Assembly: GCA_016235555.1 (NCBI GenBank)
Contig: JACRKC010000110.1
Location: 48,846 to 112,845, forward strand
From: Verrucomicrobiota bacterium
Lineage (GTDB): Bacteria; Verrucomicrobiota; Verrucomicrobiia; Opitutales; Opitutaceae
DNA length: 64,000 nt
Direction: 5' to 3'
Shown here: positions 16,870 to 24,784 of the stretch, in pieces
How positions within the stretch are numbered: the stretch's first letter is position 1
Layout: every line of letters begins with the position of its first letter
The notes under the pieces: model-generated
Database searches by the model: none
Seen by the model: only the letters and a program-made list of their open reading frames with translations
Told to the model about the DNA's origin: nothing
Translations under genes and position numbers: made by a program

Positions 16870-18423
16870 TCAGGCGTAGGCGGGTGTGATTTCGGGGCTG
16901 CCTGGCGTCAGGTGTTTGATGACACCCAGCATGCGCTCGGTCGCGATCGCGGTGCGGCGCGCGTAGTCCAGGGCCGGGCCCCCGGCGCCGCCGATGAAGC
17001 CGCCGATCTTCGCCAGACGGTCGCTCTCGATCCTGCCGGCCGCGGTGGCCGCGAGGCCAGGCCCCGAGGCTTGCTTTGCCGCGGCAGCCAACTCCGCAGT
17101 CTCAGGAATCAGCCCGGCGATCATCTCGCTCAGTTTTTTTGAAAGCTCACCGGCCCCGGTGATGTCGGTGACGGCGATCCCACGGAAGGCAGACCCCATC
17201 TGCGTGAAGTAATTGGAAATAGCCTTCGCCATGTTACCCAAGCCACCGCCGAACTGACTTTGGCTCTCTTTCATTATATCACCGGCAGTCATCGAGCCGA
17301 AACCGAAGCCAAAGCGCGGGCCGCCTTCCTCCTGGATCTTGCGGGCGATCTCCGCGATCGGCGTGCGATCCGTGGGATTGAAGATCTTCTCGAACGTCGC
17401 TTGGACGTAGGACAAGGGCTTTGTCAGTGCCTTCAGCATCGCCCCGCCGAAAGCGCCAGCGGCGCCGACCAGAACATCGGGGATCGTTCGGAACACCTCC
17501 ATTTGGGCCGAAAAAAGCGCTCCGAAGTTATTCACGACAGCCGTCATGCCCGCGGTGAAATAGTTGATGCCCTTCGCAAAGCCGACCTGCAGCGTCAGAC
17601 TGAGCATTTCGGAGAGCTTGCCTTGCCGGAAGGCGTTCGGAATCGCGTTCAGGAATCGTCCGATGTCCGCCCCGATCTGACTGAGGTTCAGCGAGCGCAC
17701 CCACTCAAGGGTGGCGTTGAAGAGCGGGGCCGCTCCCTCGGCGATGCCGGCCCACAGGGTCGCAAGTTGCGTTTTGATCGAGGAAATCGTGTTGCCCACG
17801 CGGGCGAAAACCTGCGCATTCCGCTGGTAGATGGCGCCGAGCTGGGAAGCATCGCGGAGGGCATCGCTCATGGCGTCGGGATCGTTGAGCACGGCCAGCA
17901 TCTCCGCACCGCTTCGGCCAAAGATCGCCATGGCAGCGGCCGTGCGTTGGGCGGCGGACGGCAGCGCGCGCAGCTTTTCGCCGATCCGGGCAAACTGCTC
18001 CGGAGCGCTCAGCTGTTGGAGGTTATGGATCGACAACCCGAGCTGGTCGAAGATCACCTTGGTCGGCTGGCCCTGCTCATTCACGCCGCCGAGTGATTTC
18101 TGGAGCATCACGAGGGCGCCTTGCACATTGGCGGCCGGCACCTCGGCCAGTTCAAATGCGCGTTGCAGGATCGTCAGATCCTTCACGCTTTCCCCGGTCA
18201 TACGCGATAGTTTCGCCAAACCGGCACCTTCATCGAAGGCGTGCATGAACTCCCGCACCGCAGCCTGGGCGGTCCGAAAACCAGCAAAGGCGGCGCCGGC
18301 GAGGGTGATGGCGGGGCCGAGATTGCGCAGTTGACCAAGCACCCCGCCCAAGCTGGCGCGCACCTGGTTCAGCGGTCCGCTGAAGGCCCCGGCGTTGAGC
18401 GACATGGTGGCGGCGAGATTCAT
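16870..18423 (-). CDS. Tape measure protein (short)
   Basis: 517 residues. N-terminal ~30 residues (AATMSLNAGAFSGPLNQVR) are typical of tail tape-measure starts (LxxxxxxFxxxLxxVxxxL). Helical throughout with hydrophobic segments around 300-345 (VVNNFGALFSAQM, DVLVGAAGAFGGAML). It follows the frameshifted chaperone pair, the standard siphophage position. At ~500 residues it predicts a short tail if length scaling holds. Ends in TPAYA just before the hub-like gene. Confidence 0.75.
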   Translation of the reverse strand: MNLAATMSLNAGAFSGPLNQVRASLGGVLGQLRNLGPAITLAGAAFAGFRTAQAAVREFMHAFDEGAGLAKLSRMTGESVKDLTILQRAFELAEVPAANVQGALVMLQKSLGGVNEQGQPTKVIFDQLGLSIHNLQQLSAPEQFARIGEKLRALPSAAQRTAAAMAIFGRSGAEMLAVLNDPDAMSDALRDASQLGAIYQRNAQVFARVGNTISSIKTQLATLWAGIAEGAAPLFNATLEWVRSLNLSQIGADIGRFLNAIPNAFRQGKLSEMLSLTLQVGFAKGINYFTAGMTAVVNNFGALFSAQMEVFRTIPDVLVGAAGAFGGAMLKALTKPLSYVQATFEKIFNPTDRTPIAEIARKIQEEGGPRFGFGFGSMTAGDIMKESQSQFGGGLGNMAKAISNYFTQMGSAFRGIAVTDITGAGELSKKLSEMIAGLIPETAELAAAAKQASGPGLAATAAGRIESDRLAKIGGFIGGAGGPALDYARRTAIATERMLGVIKHLTPGSPEITPAYA

Positions 18424-18432
18424 GGCGAAAGC

Positions 18433-18621
18433 TCAGGCTTGGGTGCGGCGGAGGGCGGCGGTCAGTTCCTGTTCGATGTAGTTCGGGCCGGCCGGGTCGT
18501 TGCCGTAGCGGGCGTCGATCGCCGCATAGAGCGCCAAGGCCTGGGCGAGCGGCACGCGCCAGAGGGTGTGTTGGATCGTCCAGCCATACTCGTGCATCAA
18601 GGTGTCGAGCAGGGTGAGCAC
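18433..18621 (-). CDS. Tail assembly chaperone T extension, expressed by -1 frameshift
   Basis: This frame (..VLTLLDTLMHEYGW.. to ..ELTAALRRTQA) lies -1 relative to the upstream gene 18627-19205 and is open back through the A9 slippery run at 18683-18691. A -1 slip gives a fusion running through KRPRGGDLAGTRRSKDNG into this domain. The sequence HEYGWTIQHTLWRVPLAQAL resembles the T domain of phage tail chaperones. Independent initiation from the GTG at 18621 is possible but the frameshift explains the arrangement better. Confidence 0.75.
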   Translation of the reverse strand: MLTLLDTLMHEYGWTIQHTLWRVPLAQALALYAAIDARYGNDPAGPNYIEQELTAALRRTQA

Positions 18622-18626
18622 CCAGC

Positions 18627-19205
18627 CTAGCCCGTTGTCCTTTGACCGGCGGGTGCCGGCGAGATCACCGCCGCGGGGGCGCTTTTTTTTTCGCCCACCG
18701 CGGCGGCGTCTTCACCCGAGGACGCGGGAGATTCATTTCTGGCCGAGCCCGAGCCGATCACCGTGCTCTCGGCCCGCGCGAGTTGGGCGCCGATGGCCGC
18801 GCCGATCGCCGGCATATCACCGATCGGGATCGTCGCCGCGAAAAAGTAGACCGCTTCGCGCCAGGCGATCGGGCCATTGGCCCGGACGCGCAACACGTCG
18901 TTCGCCGGCCGGTTGAGCGCGAAAAGCGCCTCGGCGATCTGCTCGTTGTTCGGCGCATCGCTTCCAGGGTGAACCAGCGGCGATTTGATTTCCTCGAGCA
19001 GGAGCACATGCCCCAGCGTGAGAGACGGCACCGTGACATCGCCAATCTGGATCGCCTGGCCGAGCAGGGCCGCGCGCACGACGGCGGGCGTGCCGGCCTT
19101 GGCGGCGGCCTCGGCGGCGGCGAGCGCCTGCATCTCGGCCGGGGTGAACGTGGCGGAGGCTGGCAGCGGCCTGGCCGCCCTTTTCTGGCGTGATTTTTTG
19201 CCCAT
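18627..19205 (-). CDS. Tail assembly chaperone G
   Basis: 192 residues starting MGKKSRQKRAARPLP. The ATG at 19205 is preceded by a GAGGA Shine-Dalgarno-like motif. It sits between the tail tube-like gene and the tape measure, where nearly all long-tailed phages encode the G / G-T chaperone pair. Near the C-terminus the codons GAA AAA AAA AGC form an A9 slippery run, and zero frame ends in TTG* shortly afterwards. Its chaperone role in tail-tube assembly is known for the family. Confidence 0.75.
   Translation of the reverse strand: MGKKSRQKRAARPLPASATFTPAEMQALAAAEAAAKAGTPAVVRAALLGQAIQIGDVTVPSLTLGHVLLLEEIKSPLVHPGSDAPNNEQIAEALFALNRPANDVLRVRANGPIAWREAVYFFAATIPIGDMPAIGAAIGAQLARAESTVIGSGSARNESPASSGEDAAAVGEKKSAPAAVISPAPAGQRTTG
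18683..18691 (-). promoter_or_regulatory. -1 programmed frameshift slippery site (A9 run)
   Basis: Nine consecutive A on the minus strand, read in zero frame as GAA AAA AAA AGC. This satisfies the X XXY YYZ rule as A AAA AAA. The -1 frame is open upstream-to-downstream and enters the T domain. The GC-rich stretch immediately downstream (GCGCCCCCGCGGCGG) could provide a stimulatory structure. Confidence 0.75.
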
Positions 19206-19236
19206 AAATGTCCTCGGGTTGGGGCTACGCGCGCGC

Positions 19237-19608
19237 TCAGGCGGGTGCCGCGATGGCCGAATACTTGGTGGCCTTGACGCGGTATTTCCGCACGCCCTTG
19301 TTTTCCCAGAGCAATGTGACGGATTCGACCAGGGCATAGGCCAGGCCGCAGATCGTGAGGCCGTCGCCGCGGGCGATGTCGGGCGCGCTGGTCTTGATGA
19401 TGGCCTCGAACTCGACGTTGTGCTTGTCGTCGAAGAACACCACCGCGACCGTCTGGCCGAGCTCATCCTGGATTTCGAGTTTTTCGCCGGTCAGCTCGTC
19501 CGAGCCGGAGAGCACGTAGCCGCTGCCGGAGCCGTTGTAGACGCCGTTGGCGCCCCAGAGCACGGAGTTGTCGCCACGGATGACGGGATTGTTGGTGGAT
19601 GCGCCCAT
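19237..19608 (-). CDS. Probable tail tube / minor tail protein
   Basis: 123 residues (GASTNNPVIRGDNSVLWG ... YRVKATKYSAIAAPA). Beta-rich, with EKLEIQDELGQTVAVVFFDD and DGLTICGLAYALVESVTLL. It lies just upstream of the tail chaperone gene, where the tail tube (major tail) protein is expected, but it is shorter than most tube proteins. Called by position and beta content; not firmly assigned. Confidence 0.5.
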   Translation of the reverse strand: MGASTNNPVIRGDNSVLWGANGVYNGSGSGYVLSGSDELTGEKLEIQDELGQTVAVVFFDDKHNVEFEAIIKTSAPDIARGDGLTICGLAYALVESVTLLWENKGVRKYRVKATKYSAIAAPA

Positions 19609-19646
19609 GATCTAGGTGAGAGTTGAGGGATGAGAGTTGAGAGCGG

Positions 19647-20213
19647 TCAGACGTCGTTGCGGTATTCGACCGGCGGGAGTGCGATCGAGAGCTCGAAGTT
19701 CAGCCGGTAGGCGGCGAGCGGGAGGCCGCTGTCGGGCAACACCACGGGATCGCAGCCGGTGTAAAGGGTGTAGCGGCTGGTGACCTCGTCGGGCCACACG
19801 TAGGACCGCACGCGCTCGCGCACGAGCGCGACCAGGCGGAGGAAGGCGGGATTGGCCAGCGCCTTTTTCACCAGGGCCTCATCGGGCTTGGCCGTGAGGC
19901 CGAGATTCTTCGTGAGACCGAGCGAGAGTTTCTGGGTGGCGAAGACGCCCGTGCGCCCATCGTCGCCAGGGTTGGCCTCGCCATCCCAATGGAGCACGGC
20001 CCGCCAACCGGCGGGAGACTCCGCAAGCAACTCGAGGAAATGGTAGGGGTCGCGCGCCAGGCTCAGCACACCCTTCTGGCTGCGCACCCACGGGCTCAAA
20101 TCCCGCTCCAATTCGGCGAGCATGGTGTCGGGCGTGTAGTAGGTGGGCTGGCTCACAGCGTAACAGGAGACGGAGGACAGGAGGCAGAGGAGAGTGCCGA
20201 GCAGGCGGCGCAT
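19647..20213 (-). CDS. Phage head-tail connector-type protein (Mu gp37-position)
   Basis: 188 residues from the ATG at 20213, but the first ~19 residues (RRLLGTLLCLLSSVSC) are encoded by a CTCCTGTCCTCCGTCTCC-type simple-sequence spacer and look like a spurious signal peptide. The GTG at 20156 (VSQPTYYTPDTMLAELERDL) is an attractive alternative start giving 169 residues. Follows the DUF1320 gene, the position of Mu gp37-like joining proteins. Ends LPPVEYRNDV. Confidence 0.55.
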   Translation of the reverse strand: MRRLLGTLLCLLSSVSCYAVSQPTYYTPDTMLAELERDLSPWVRSQKGVLSLARDPYHFLELLAESPAGWRAVLHWDGEANPGDDGRTGVFATQKLSLGLTKNLGLTAKPDEALVKKALANPAFLRLVALVRERVRSYVWPDEVTSRYTLYTGCDPVVLPDSGLPLAAYRLNFELSIALPPVEYRNDV

Positions 20214-20223
20214 GGAGGTCCGC

Positions 20224-20652
20224 TCAGACGGCGGCCCGGCTGCGCGCAGAGGCGGTCTTCGCCGGCTCGGTGATCGCGGTCGCGCTGGGCTTGGCGCGGG
20301 CGATCGTGGGGGTGAGCGGCCGCTCGCCCTTGGCGATCGCCTTCAGCTCGGCCCGCACCTCGGCGGCCTTTTTCTCCCAGGGGTTCTTGTCCCCGGAGAA
20401 ACCGCGGCGGGCGTAGAGTTTTTCGGCGACGAGCTTCGTGCACGCGTCGACGACCACCGATGGGATCGGATTCGAGAACGGCACCTCGAAACGCTGGCCG
20501 AGGATGCCGTCGATCTCGGTCTGTGCATTCGCCACGAGTTGGTCGAACAGGCCGGCATCGGCCGCGCCGTCGCCATCGTCATCCAACGCCTGGGCGACGA
20601 ACTGGGGCGGCATTTCGGCCGTCAGGGTGGCCATGATGATGTAGGCGGGCAT
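20224..20652 (-). CDS. DUF1320 head-joining protein (Mu gp36-like)
   Basis: 142 residues. PAYIIMATLTAEMPPQFVAQ and DGILGQRFEVPFSNPIPSVV fit the DUF1320 pattern (Y(I/V)...L....P...L..L..D..G.......A..EID.YL..RY.lPL.....). Located directly after the major head gene as in Mu. Predicted head-completion role. The C-terminal ~35 residues are Lys/Ala-rich and probably disordered. Confidence 0.75.
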   Translation of the reverse strand: MPAYIIMATLTAEMPPQFVAQALDDDGDGAADAGLFDQLVANAQTEIDGILGQRFEVPFSNPIPSVVVDACTKLVAEKLYARRGFSGDKNPWEKKAAEVRAELKAIAKGERPLTPTIARAKPSATAITEPAKTASARSRAAV

Positions 20653-20760
20653 CGGAAAGGGAGATTAAGAGAAAGAGGAAAGAGAAAGATTACCGTGGGC
20701 CGGTGGGCTCAAAAGGCCCTCCCGCCAAAGGGAAGGCCGATGAAATCACGCGGCGGTGGC

Positions 20761-21669
20761 TCAGGCGGCGTCGGCGCCCGTGCTGCCGTAGACGAGTTCC
20801 GGCACAAGCGGGGCCACGTTGTAGCGGCCGTAGGCCTGGTAGAGATACTCTTTCTGGAGCAACACGTGCTCGCTGTTCGGATCGGTAAGCGAGGCGAACT
20901 CGGTGTCGACCTCCACCTGGTGCACGAACGGCTTCACCGGACCGCCGATGTTCACGAGGAACCACATGTGCTCGTTGGCCCCGGCGAGGCGGGGCCAGAC
21001 ATCGAGCGCGGCCGAACCGCGGTCGATATTCGTCGCGCCATTGGCGTTGCGCTCGGCGAGGAGGATTTCCTTCGCCGTGCCCTCGTAGGTGGGCGAGACG
21101 ATGAGCACCAGGTTCGGGTTTTCCGAGATCGGCTCGCCCTCGGCATCGAGCAGGCTGAGCATCGTCTTGCGGGCGGTGCGGTAGTTGGCCGCGGAGATTT
21201 TTTTCGTGCCCTTGTTGGAAAACTTGGTCTTGCCGGCCTGGGGCTCGTGGTCGGTGTCGAAGAAATTCTTGGCGGTGTAGCAGGTGGACGTGAATCCACC
21301 CGTCAGCGCCGCGGCGAGCAGCTTGTCGGGATGGCGGCCGGCATTCTGGCCCATGGCGGAGAAAAATCCGCTGTAGATGCCGAGGCGGTCGCGCTCGATG
21401 TCCTTGCGCTTGACCCCGACAGTCACCTCGAACTCCTCGTTGGCCACGCGGAAGCCGTGGTCGGCCAGGTTGCGGATGTTGGCCTCGCCGACGAGTTTCT
21501 TCATGCCGGGCATGGCGCCGAGCCAGCCGTAGGTTTCGTCCGCGCTCATCGAGGGCGAGCGGAACGCGTATTTGCTGATGCGGGGTTCGCCCGCGGAGGC
21601 GAGGCCACCGTCATAGAGTTTCTTGAAACCCTTGGTGGCGGAGGCGAGAGCAGCGGCGGAGATGATCAT
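20761..21669 (-). CDS. Major head protein (Mu gpT-like)
   Basis: 302 residues, the usual length of Mu T. Landmarks: GFKKLYDGGL near the N-terminus, TYGWLGAMPGMKKL, NLADHGFRVANEEFEVTVGV, RDRLGIYSGFFSAMGQNAGR, FFDTDHE, and a C-terminal ELVYGSTGADAA. These match the Mu-like prophage major head subunit family. Preceded by the decoration protein and protease/scaffold genes, as expected for a Mu-type head operon. Confidence 0.9.
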   Translation of the reverse strand: MIISAAALASATKGFKKLYDGGLASAGEPRISKYAFRSPSMSADETYGWLGAMPGMKKLVGEANIRNLADHGFRVANEEFEVTVGVKRKDIERDRLGIYSGFFSAMGQNAGRHPDKLLAAALTGGFTSTCYTAKNFFDTDHEPQAGKTKFSNKGTKKISAANYRTARKTMLSLLDAEGEPISENPNLVLIVSPTYEGTAKEILLAERNANGATNIDRGSAALDVWPRLAGANEHMWFLVNIGGPVKPFVHQVEVDTEFASLTDPNSEHVLLQKEYLYQAYGRYNVAPLVPELVYGSTGADAA

Positions 21670-21711
21670 GGTGGCGGTGAATTAGAGGTGGGAGGTGAAA
21701 GGCTGAAACGC

Positions 21712-22455
21712 TCAGCCAAAGAGGGAGGCGTGCAGGGCGCGCACATCGTCGCCGATTTTTTCGGCTTCGGTCTTGAGTGCGGGCAGATCGGCGGCGCCGG
21801 CGGCGGTGCCGTCCGTGCTGGTGAGCGCGATCACCTTCTTCGGGCCGTAGTAGGCGAAACGGGTGTCGATCCATACGCCGGCGCCATCGTCATCCAAGGC
21901 GAGCACCCGGCCGGCGGAGACGTGTTCGTTCGAGTCTTCCGCGACCGTCTGGTCATCCTCGATCTCGGCCATCTTGCCGACATCGTTTTGGTCGATCGCG
22001 TTGGTGGCGGAATTGGCGAACTTGAAGACGCCGAGCTCGACATCGATCGTGAGGGCGCCGGCGGCACCGGCGGAGTTGTCGACCGTCTCGGTGGCGAGAC
22101 CGATCGTGCGCAGGCCGGCGGTGTCGGACGCCGGCACGGCGCGGCCGTTGGCATCCTTGGCGACGAGGGTGCCTTTGTAGATCGTCGTGGCGGCGGCCAC
22201 GGGCAGGTTGACGGTGTTGCCGGGGCGGCGGTCGGTGTTGCGGGCCGCGGTGGCGGCAGCGCCGAGGCTGTAGCCCACCTTGGGCGCGATCAACAGGCTG
22301 CCGGCGCCAAAGAGCGCGAGCGCCGCCACGTTCCCGTAAACGGTCGCCACGCAGGCGAGGCCGATTGACAAGAGGACGACGAGCCCGGCGGCGCGGGCGA
22401 GAAAGCCAGGCGCGAGTATGTGCCGGCTGAATTGGGTGTGCGAGGAGGGCTTCAT
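21712..22455 (-). CDS. Capsid decoration-type protein with N-terminal membrane segment
   Basis: 247 residues. From about residue 75 on, the sequence (RRPGNTVNLPVAAATTIYKG, GTLVAKDANGRAVPASDTAG, DNSAGAAGALTIDVELGVFK) matches DUF2190-type capsid cement proteins. The first ~65 residues contain two hydrophobic stretches (AAGLVVLLSIGLACVATVYG and VAALALFGAGSLLIA), unusual for a capsid protein. Translation may instead begin further in, but no obvious internal Met precedes the conserved part. Sits between protease/scaffold and major head genes. Confidence 0.65.
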   Translation of the reverse strand: MKPSSHTQFSRHILAPGFLARAAGLVVLLSIGLACVATVYGNVAALALFGAGSLLIAPKVGYSLGAAATAARNTDRRPGNTVNLPVAAATTIYKGTLVAKDANGRAVPASDTAGLRTIGLATETVDNSAGAAGALTIDVELGVFKFANSATNAIDQNDVGKMAEIEDDQTVAEDSNEHVSAGRVLALDDDGAGVWIDTRFAYYGPKKVIALTSTDGTAAGAADLPALKTEAEKIGDDVRALHASLFG

Positions 22456-22518
22456 TTGGTGAGTGAGGGGCGGTTGCGACGCGGGTGACGAGATGGGTGC
22501 GGCGAAATGGGTGTCCGG

Positions 22519-23490
22519 TTACTTCTTCCAGTCGGACTCGGAGATCCCGAGCTGGCGGCGCACCGCCTCGTCGGATTCCCTGGCGGCGGAGGTCACGACG
22601 CCGCTGGCGGAGAAGGCCTTCATGCCCTCGGGCGTGCGCTTTTCGAGCGGCACCTGGTTGGCGGGCAGATCGGCCACGAGGGCCTTGAACTGCGTGAGGT
22701 CGAGCTTGTCGGCCGAGGCGGGGATCACCTTTCCGTCGCGCACGGCGAGGGCGGTGATGTCGGCGCGCTCCGCGGCATCGAGCCTGCCCGCCAGCGCGAC
22801 GATCTTCTCGTTGGCCGCCTTGAGTTCGGCGCTCAGGGCCGTCATCGATTCGCCGGCCTTGGTGGCGGCGGTGATTTTCTCGGCGAAGGTTTTGGAGGCG
22901 GTGGCGATTTCGGCATCGGTCGCGCTGACGCTGAGACCGAGGATGGAGCAGAGGAGGTCTTTGTAATTCATGGCGGAGTTTGAGAGTAAATGGGTGGAGA
23001 GCGCGGCGACGCGGAGGGCGAGATCGCCCTCGACGGAAAACACCTGCAGGTCGGGCACGCTGCCGTTGCGGCAGAGCGCGACCGAGTGCGCGAGGATGAC
23101 CTCGCCGCGGTCGTTGAACTTGAGCGCGGGCGAGAGATCGGGGTGATGGCCGCCGAGCACGCTCTTCTCGCCCTCGGGCGTCCAACGCGCCGGCGAGAAA
23201 TAGAGGCCTTCGCCCGGCACCACTTCAAACGTGCCCGTGGCAGCGATATTGCGCGGCTCCTTCTCGGCCTTGTAGGCCTCGGTGCCCGGCAGCGTGTTGT
23301 GCTCGAAATCGAGCGCCGGGCAATCGAAGCCGCAGAGCTGTTGATTGCGGGGCAGCTCGCGCGCCGTGGTCTCATTCACGTAAAACGTGATGCCCTTCGA
23401 AGGCGCCTCGTTGCGGCCCCATTTCGCGACGAGCATCCGCTTCGGCAGCTCTTTGGCGGCGGGGAGAGGAGTGCGGAGGGCGAAAAACAT
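22519..23490 (-). CDS. Head maturation protease with nested scaffold (Mu I/Z-like)
   Basis: 323 residues. The N-terminal ~190 match Mu I-type capsid proteases (ITFYVNETTARELP, CPALDFEHNT, FSPARWTPEGEKSVLGG, HPDLSPALKFNDRGEVILAHSVAL). The C-terminal ~130 are helical scaffold (AEIATASKTFAEKITAATKA, LSAELKAANEKIVALAGRLD). An internal ATG at 22971 (MNYKDLLCSILGLSV) would give a ~150-residue co-terminal scaffold like Mu Z. The protease cleaves scaffold and head subunits during prohead maturation in the family. Confidence 0.8.
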   Translation of the reverse strand: MFFALRTPLPAAKELPKRMLVAKWGRNEAPSKGITFYVNETTARELPRNQQLCGFDCPALDFEHNTLPGTEAYKAEKEPRNIAATGTFEVVPGEGLYFSPARWTPEGEKSVLGGHHPDLSPALKFNDRGEVILAHSVALCRNGSVPDLQVFSVEGDLALRVAALSTHLLSNSAMNYKDLLCSILGLSVSATDAEIATASKTFAEKITAATKAGESMTALSAELKAANEKIVALAGRLDAAERADITALAVRDGKVIPASADKLDLTQFKALVADLPANQVPLEKRTPEGMKAFSASGVVTSAARESDEAVRRQLGISESDWKK

Positions 23491-23558
23491 GGCGGGCGCG
23501 AGGGCGGGCTGGTGCTTGAAAACCCATTTCTCGCAGAAACCGCCGCGCGCGGCTAAGG

Positions 23559-23584
23559 GCCGTGGCGCCCATGGGGAGCGTGGC
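23559..23584 (+). repeat. GC-rich dyad repeat, second copy
   Basis: GCCGTGGCGCCCATGGGGAG plus CGTGGC, followed by a TCTTTCTCGTTCCTCGTTCT simple-sequence spacer; lies in the 181-bp gap between the protease and gpG genes. Confidence 0.6.
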
Positions 23585-23671
23585 GCCCGAATCTTTCTCG
23601 TTCCTCGTTCTCGTAATCGTTCTCTTTCCCGTTCGGATTTTGCACCACAGAGTGCACGCTTCGCGCGCTAC

Positions 23672-24199
23672 TCACGCCGCCGGGCCCGGGCCGCCCGCGA
23701 GCGCTTTGATCTTGGCCTCGGCGATGGCGCGGATCTTGGCCTGCGCGGCCTCCGTCATCTTGCCACCGATGAACGGGAAAAACGGCCGCGCCGGCATCGT
23801 CACCTTCTTCCGCAGGAAGAGCTGCCCACCGAGCTTGAAGGCGAGCGCCGGGGCATTCTTCGCGCGGATCTCGCCGCCGAGTTGGTGGATCGCCGCGTAG
23901 ATGCGATCGGTGCCGACCGTCACGCTGGAGTTGGTGAGTTTGACGATGCGGATCGAGCGCACGAGCACCTGGTTCTTGCGCAGGCGCGACGGCTCGCTTC
24001 GGGAAAACGTGCCGCTGGACGCGTTAAACGTGAGCTTGTTGGGCCACGGTGCCGGCCGGAGGTTCGGCTCGTTGAACGCCCGCCGGGTGAGCGACGCGAG
24101 CTGCGTGCCCATCGCCTCGAGGATGGGCTTCTTATCCTCGACCCCCGCCGCCAGGCGGCGCAGGGCGGGCGTGAGGTTGTCTCTCAGTTGGACGGCCAT
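23672..24199 (-). CDS. Phage virion morphogenesis protein (Mu gpG-like)
   Basis: 175 residues. LTRRAFNEPNLRPAPWPN, SGTFSRSEPSRLRKNQVLVR, TVGTDRIYAAIHQLGGEI and MPARPFFPF are the hallmarks of the phage virion morphogenesis / gpG family (Phage_tail_S). The family acts in tail completion and head-tail joining. Located between the morphogenesis genes and the protease, as in Mu-like phages. Confidence 0.85.
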   Translation of the reverse strand: MAVQLRDNLTPALRRLAAGVEDKKPILEAMGTQLASLTRRAFNEPNLRPAPWPNKLTFNASSGTFSRSEPSRLRKNQVLVRSIRIVKLTNSSVTVGTDRIYAAIHQLGGEIRAKNAPALAFKLGGQLFLRKKVTMPARPFFPFIGGKMTEAAQAKIRAIAEAKIKALAGGPGPAA

Positions 24200-24206
24200 G
24201 GCTGCC

Positions 24207-24551
24207 TCACTCCCACTTCCACTTCTTGAAGGGATAGGCGGTCACGAGTTGCTCGGTGCGGTGGTCGTAGATGACGACCATCGTCACGTGCCGTCCTTTC
24301 TTCCAAACCACCCGCCAGGCGGAGGAGCGCTGCCGCACGGCCAGGAACACCACCCCCGGCTTGTCCTCCTTGATGCGCCAGACGAGCGTGGCGACATCCT
24401 CATCCGTCAGCGTCAGGCCGAAACGCTGCCGCACGCGTTTCTTGAAATGCCAGCGCTGGTTCATGGCATGGGTGGCCCGGCGCAATTGCGCCGCGGTGGG
24501 CTGCGTGGGACGCAGGATGGGCAGGCAGGTGGCGTGGATCTGCGGCGGCAT
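24207..24551 (-). CDS. Small basic protein, unknown
   Basis: 114 residues from the ATG at 24551 (PPQIHATCLPILRPTQPT); an internal ATG at 24464 (NQRWHFKKRVRQRFGLTLTD) would give 85 residues with the conserved-looking part intact. Basic helix KKRVRQRFG, then a beta hairpin-like WRVVWKKGRHVTMVVIYD and C-terminal PFKKWKWE. The fold looks like a small RelE/phage endoribonuclease-type domain but no catalytic set is certain. Eight bases upstream of gpG. Confidence 0.5.
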   Translation of the reverse strand: MPPQIHATCLPILRPTQPTAAQLRRATHAMNQRWHFKKRVRQRFGLTLTDEDVATLVWRIKEDKPGVVFLAVRQRSSAWRVVWKKGRHVTMVVIYDHRTEQLVTAYPFKKWKWE

Positions 24552-24603
24552 GGCGCCGCGATGAAAGCAGACCGCCGCCCCTCGGGTCGAAGGACGGCGG
24601 CAG

Positions 24604-24720
24604 CGGTGGGGAGCGTGGCGCCCCAATCTTTCTCTCCACTCTTTCTCTTAATCGTTCTCGTTCTCTTTCTCGATCCGGCCGGATTTTTAGACCGCGGATT
24701 GCGCGGATGAACACGGATGG
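24604..24720 (+). repeat. Repeat cluster: dyad copy, pyrimidine spacer and half of the ACCACGGAT repeat
   Basis: 24604-24621 is a third copy of the GGGGAGCGTGGCGCC dyad. 24630-24670 is a CTTTCTCTTAATCGTTCTCG simple-sequence spacer. 24684-24720 is a half-unit of the dispersed repeat (ACCGCGGATTGCGCGGATGA then ACACGGAT). Together they fill the gap between gene 24207-24551 and the terminator after the BRO gene. Confidence 0.65.
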
Positions 24721-24722
24721 AA

Positions 24723-24760
24723 AACCAAACGGGCGCGCCCCAGCGAGGGAGCGCGCCCGT
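24723..24760 (-). terminator. Terminator downstream of the BRO-family gene
   Basis: On the minus strand a perfect 10-bp stem (ACGGGCGCGC / GCGCGCCCGT, 24729-24738 with 24751-24760) is followed by TTTGGTTTT. It lies 25 bp past the BRO gene stop, so the BRO transcription unit probably ends here rather than reading into the head genes. Confidence 0.65.
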
Positions 24761-24784
24761 GCGGGGCTACTCTATATAGAACGC

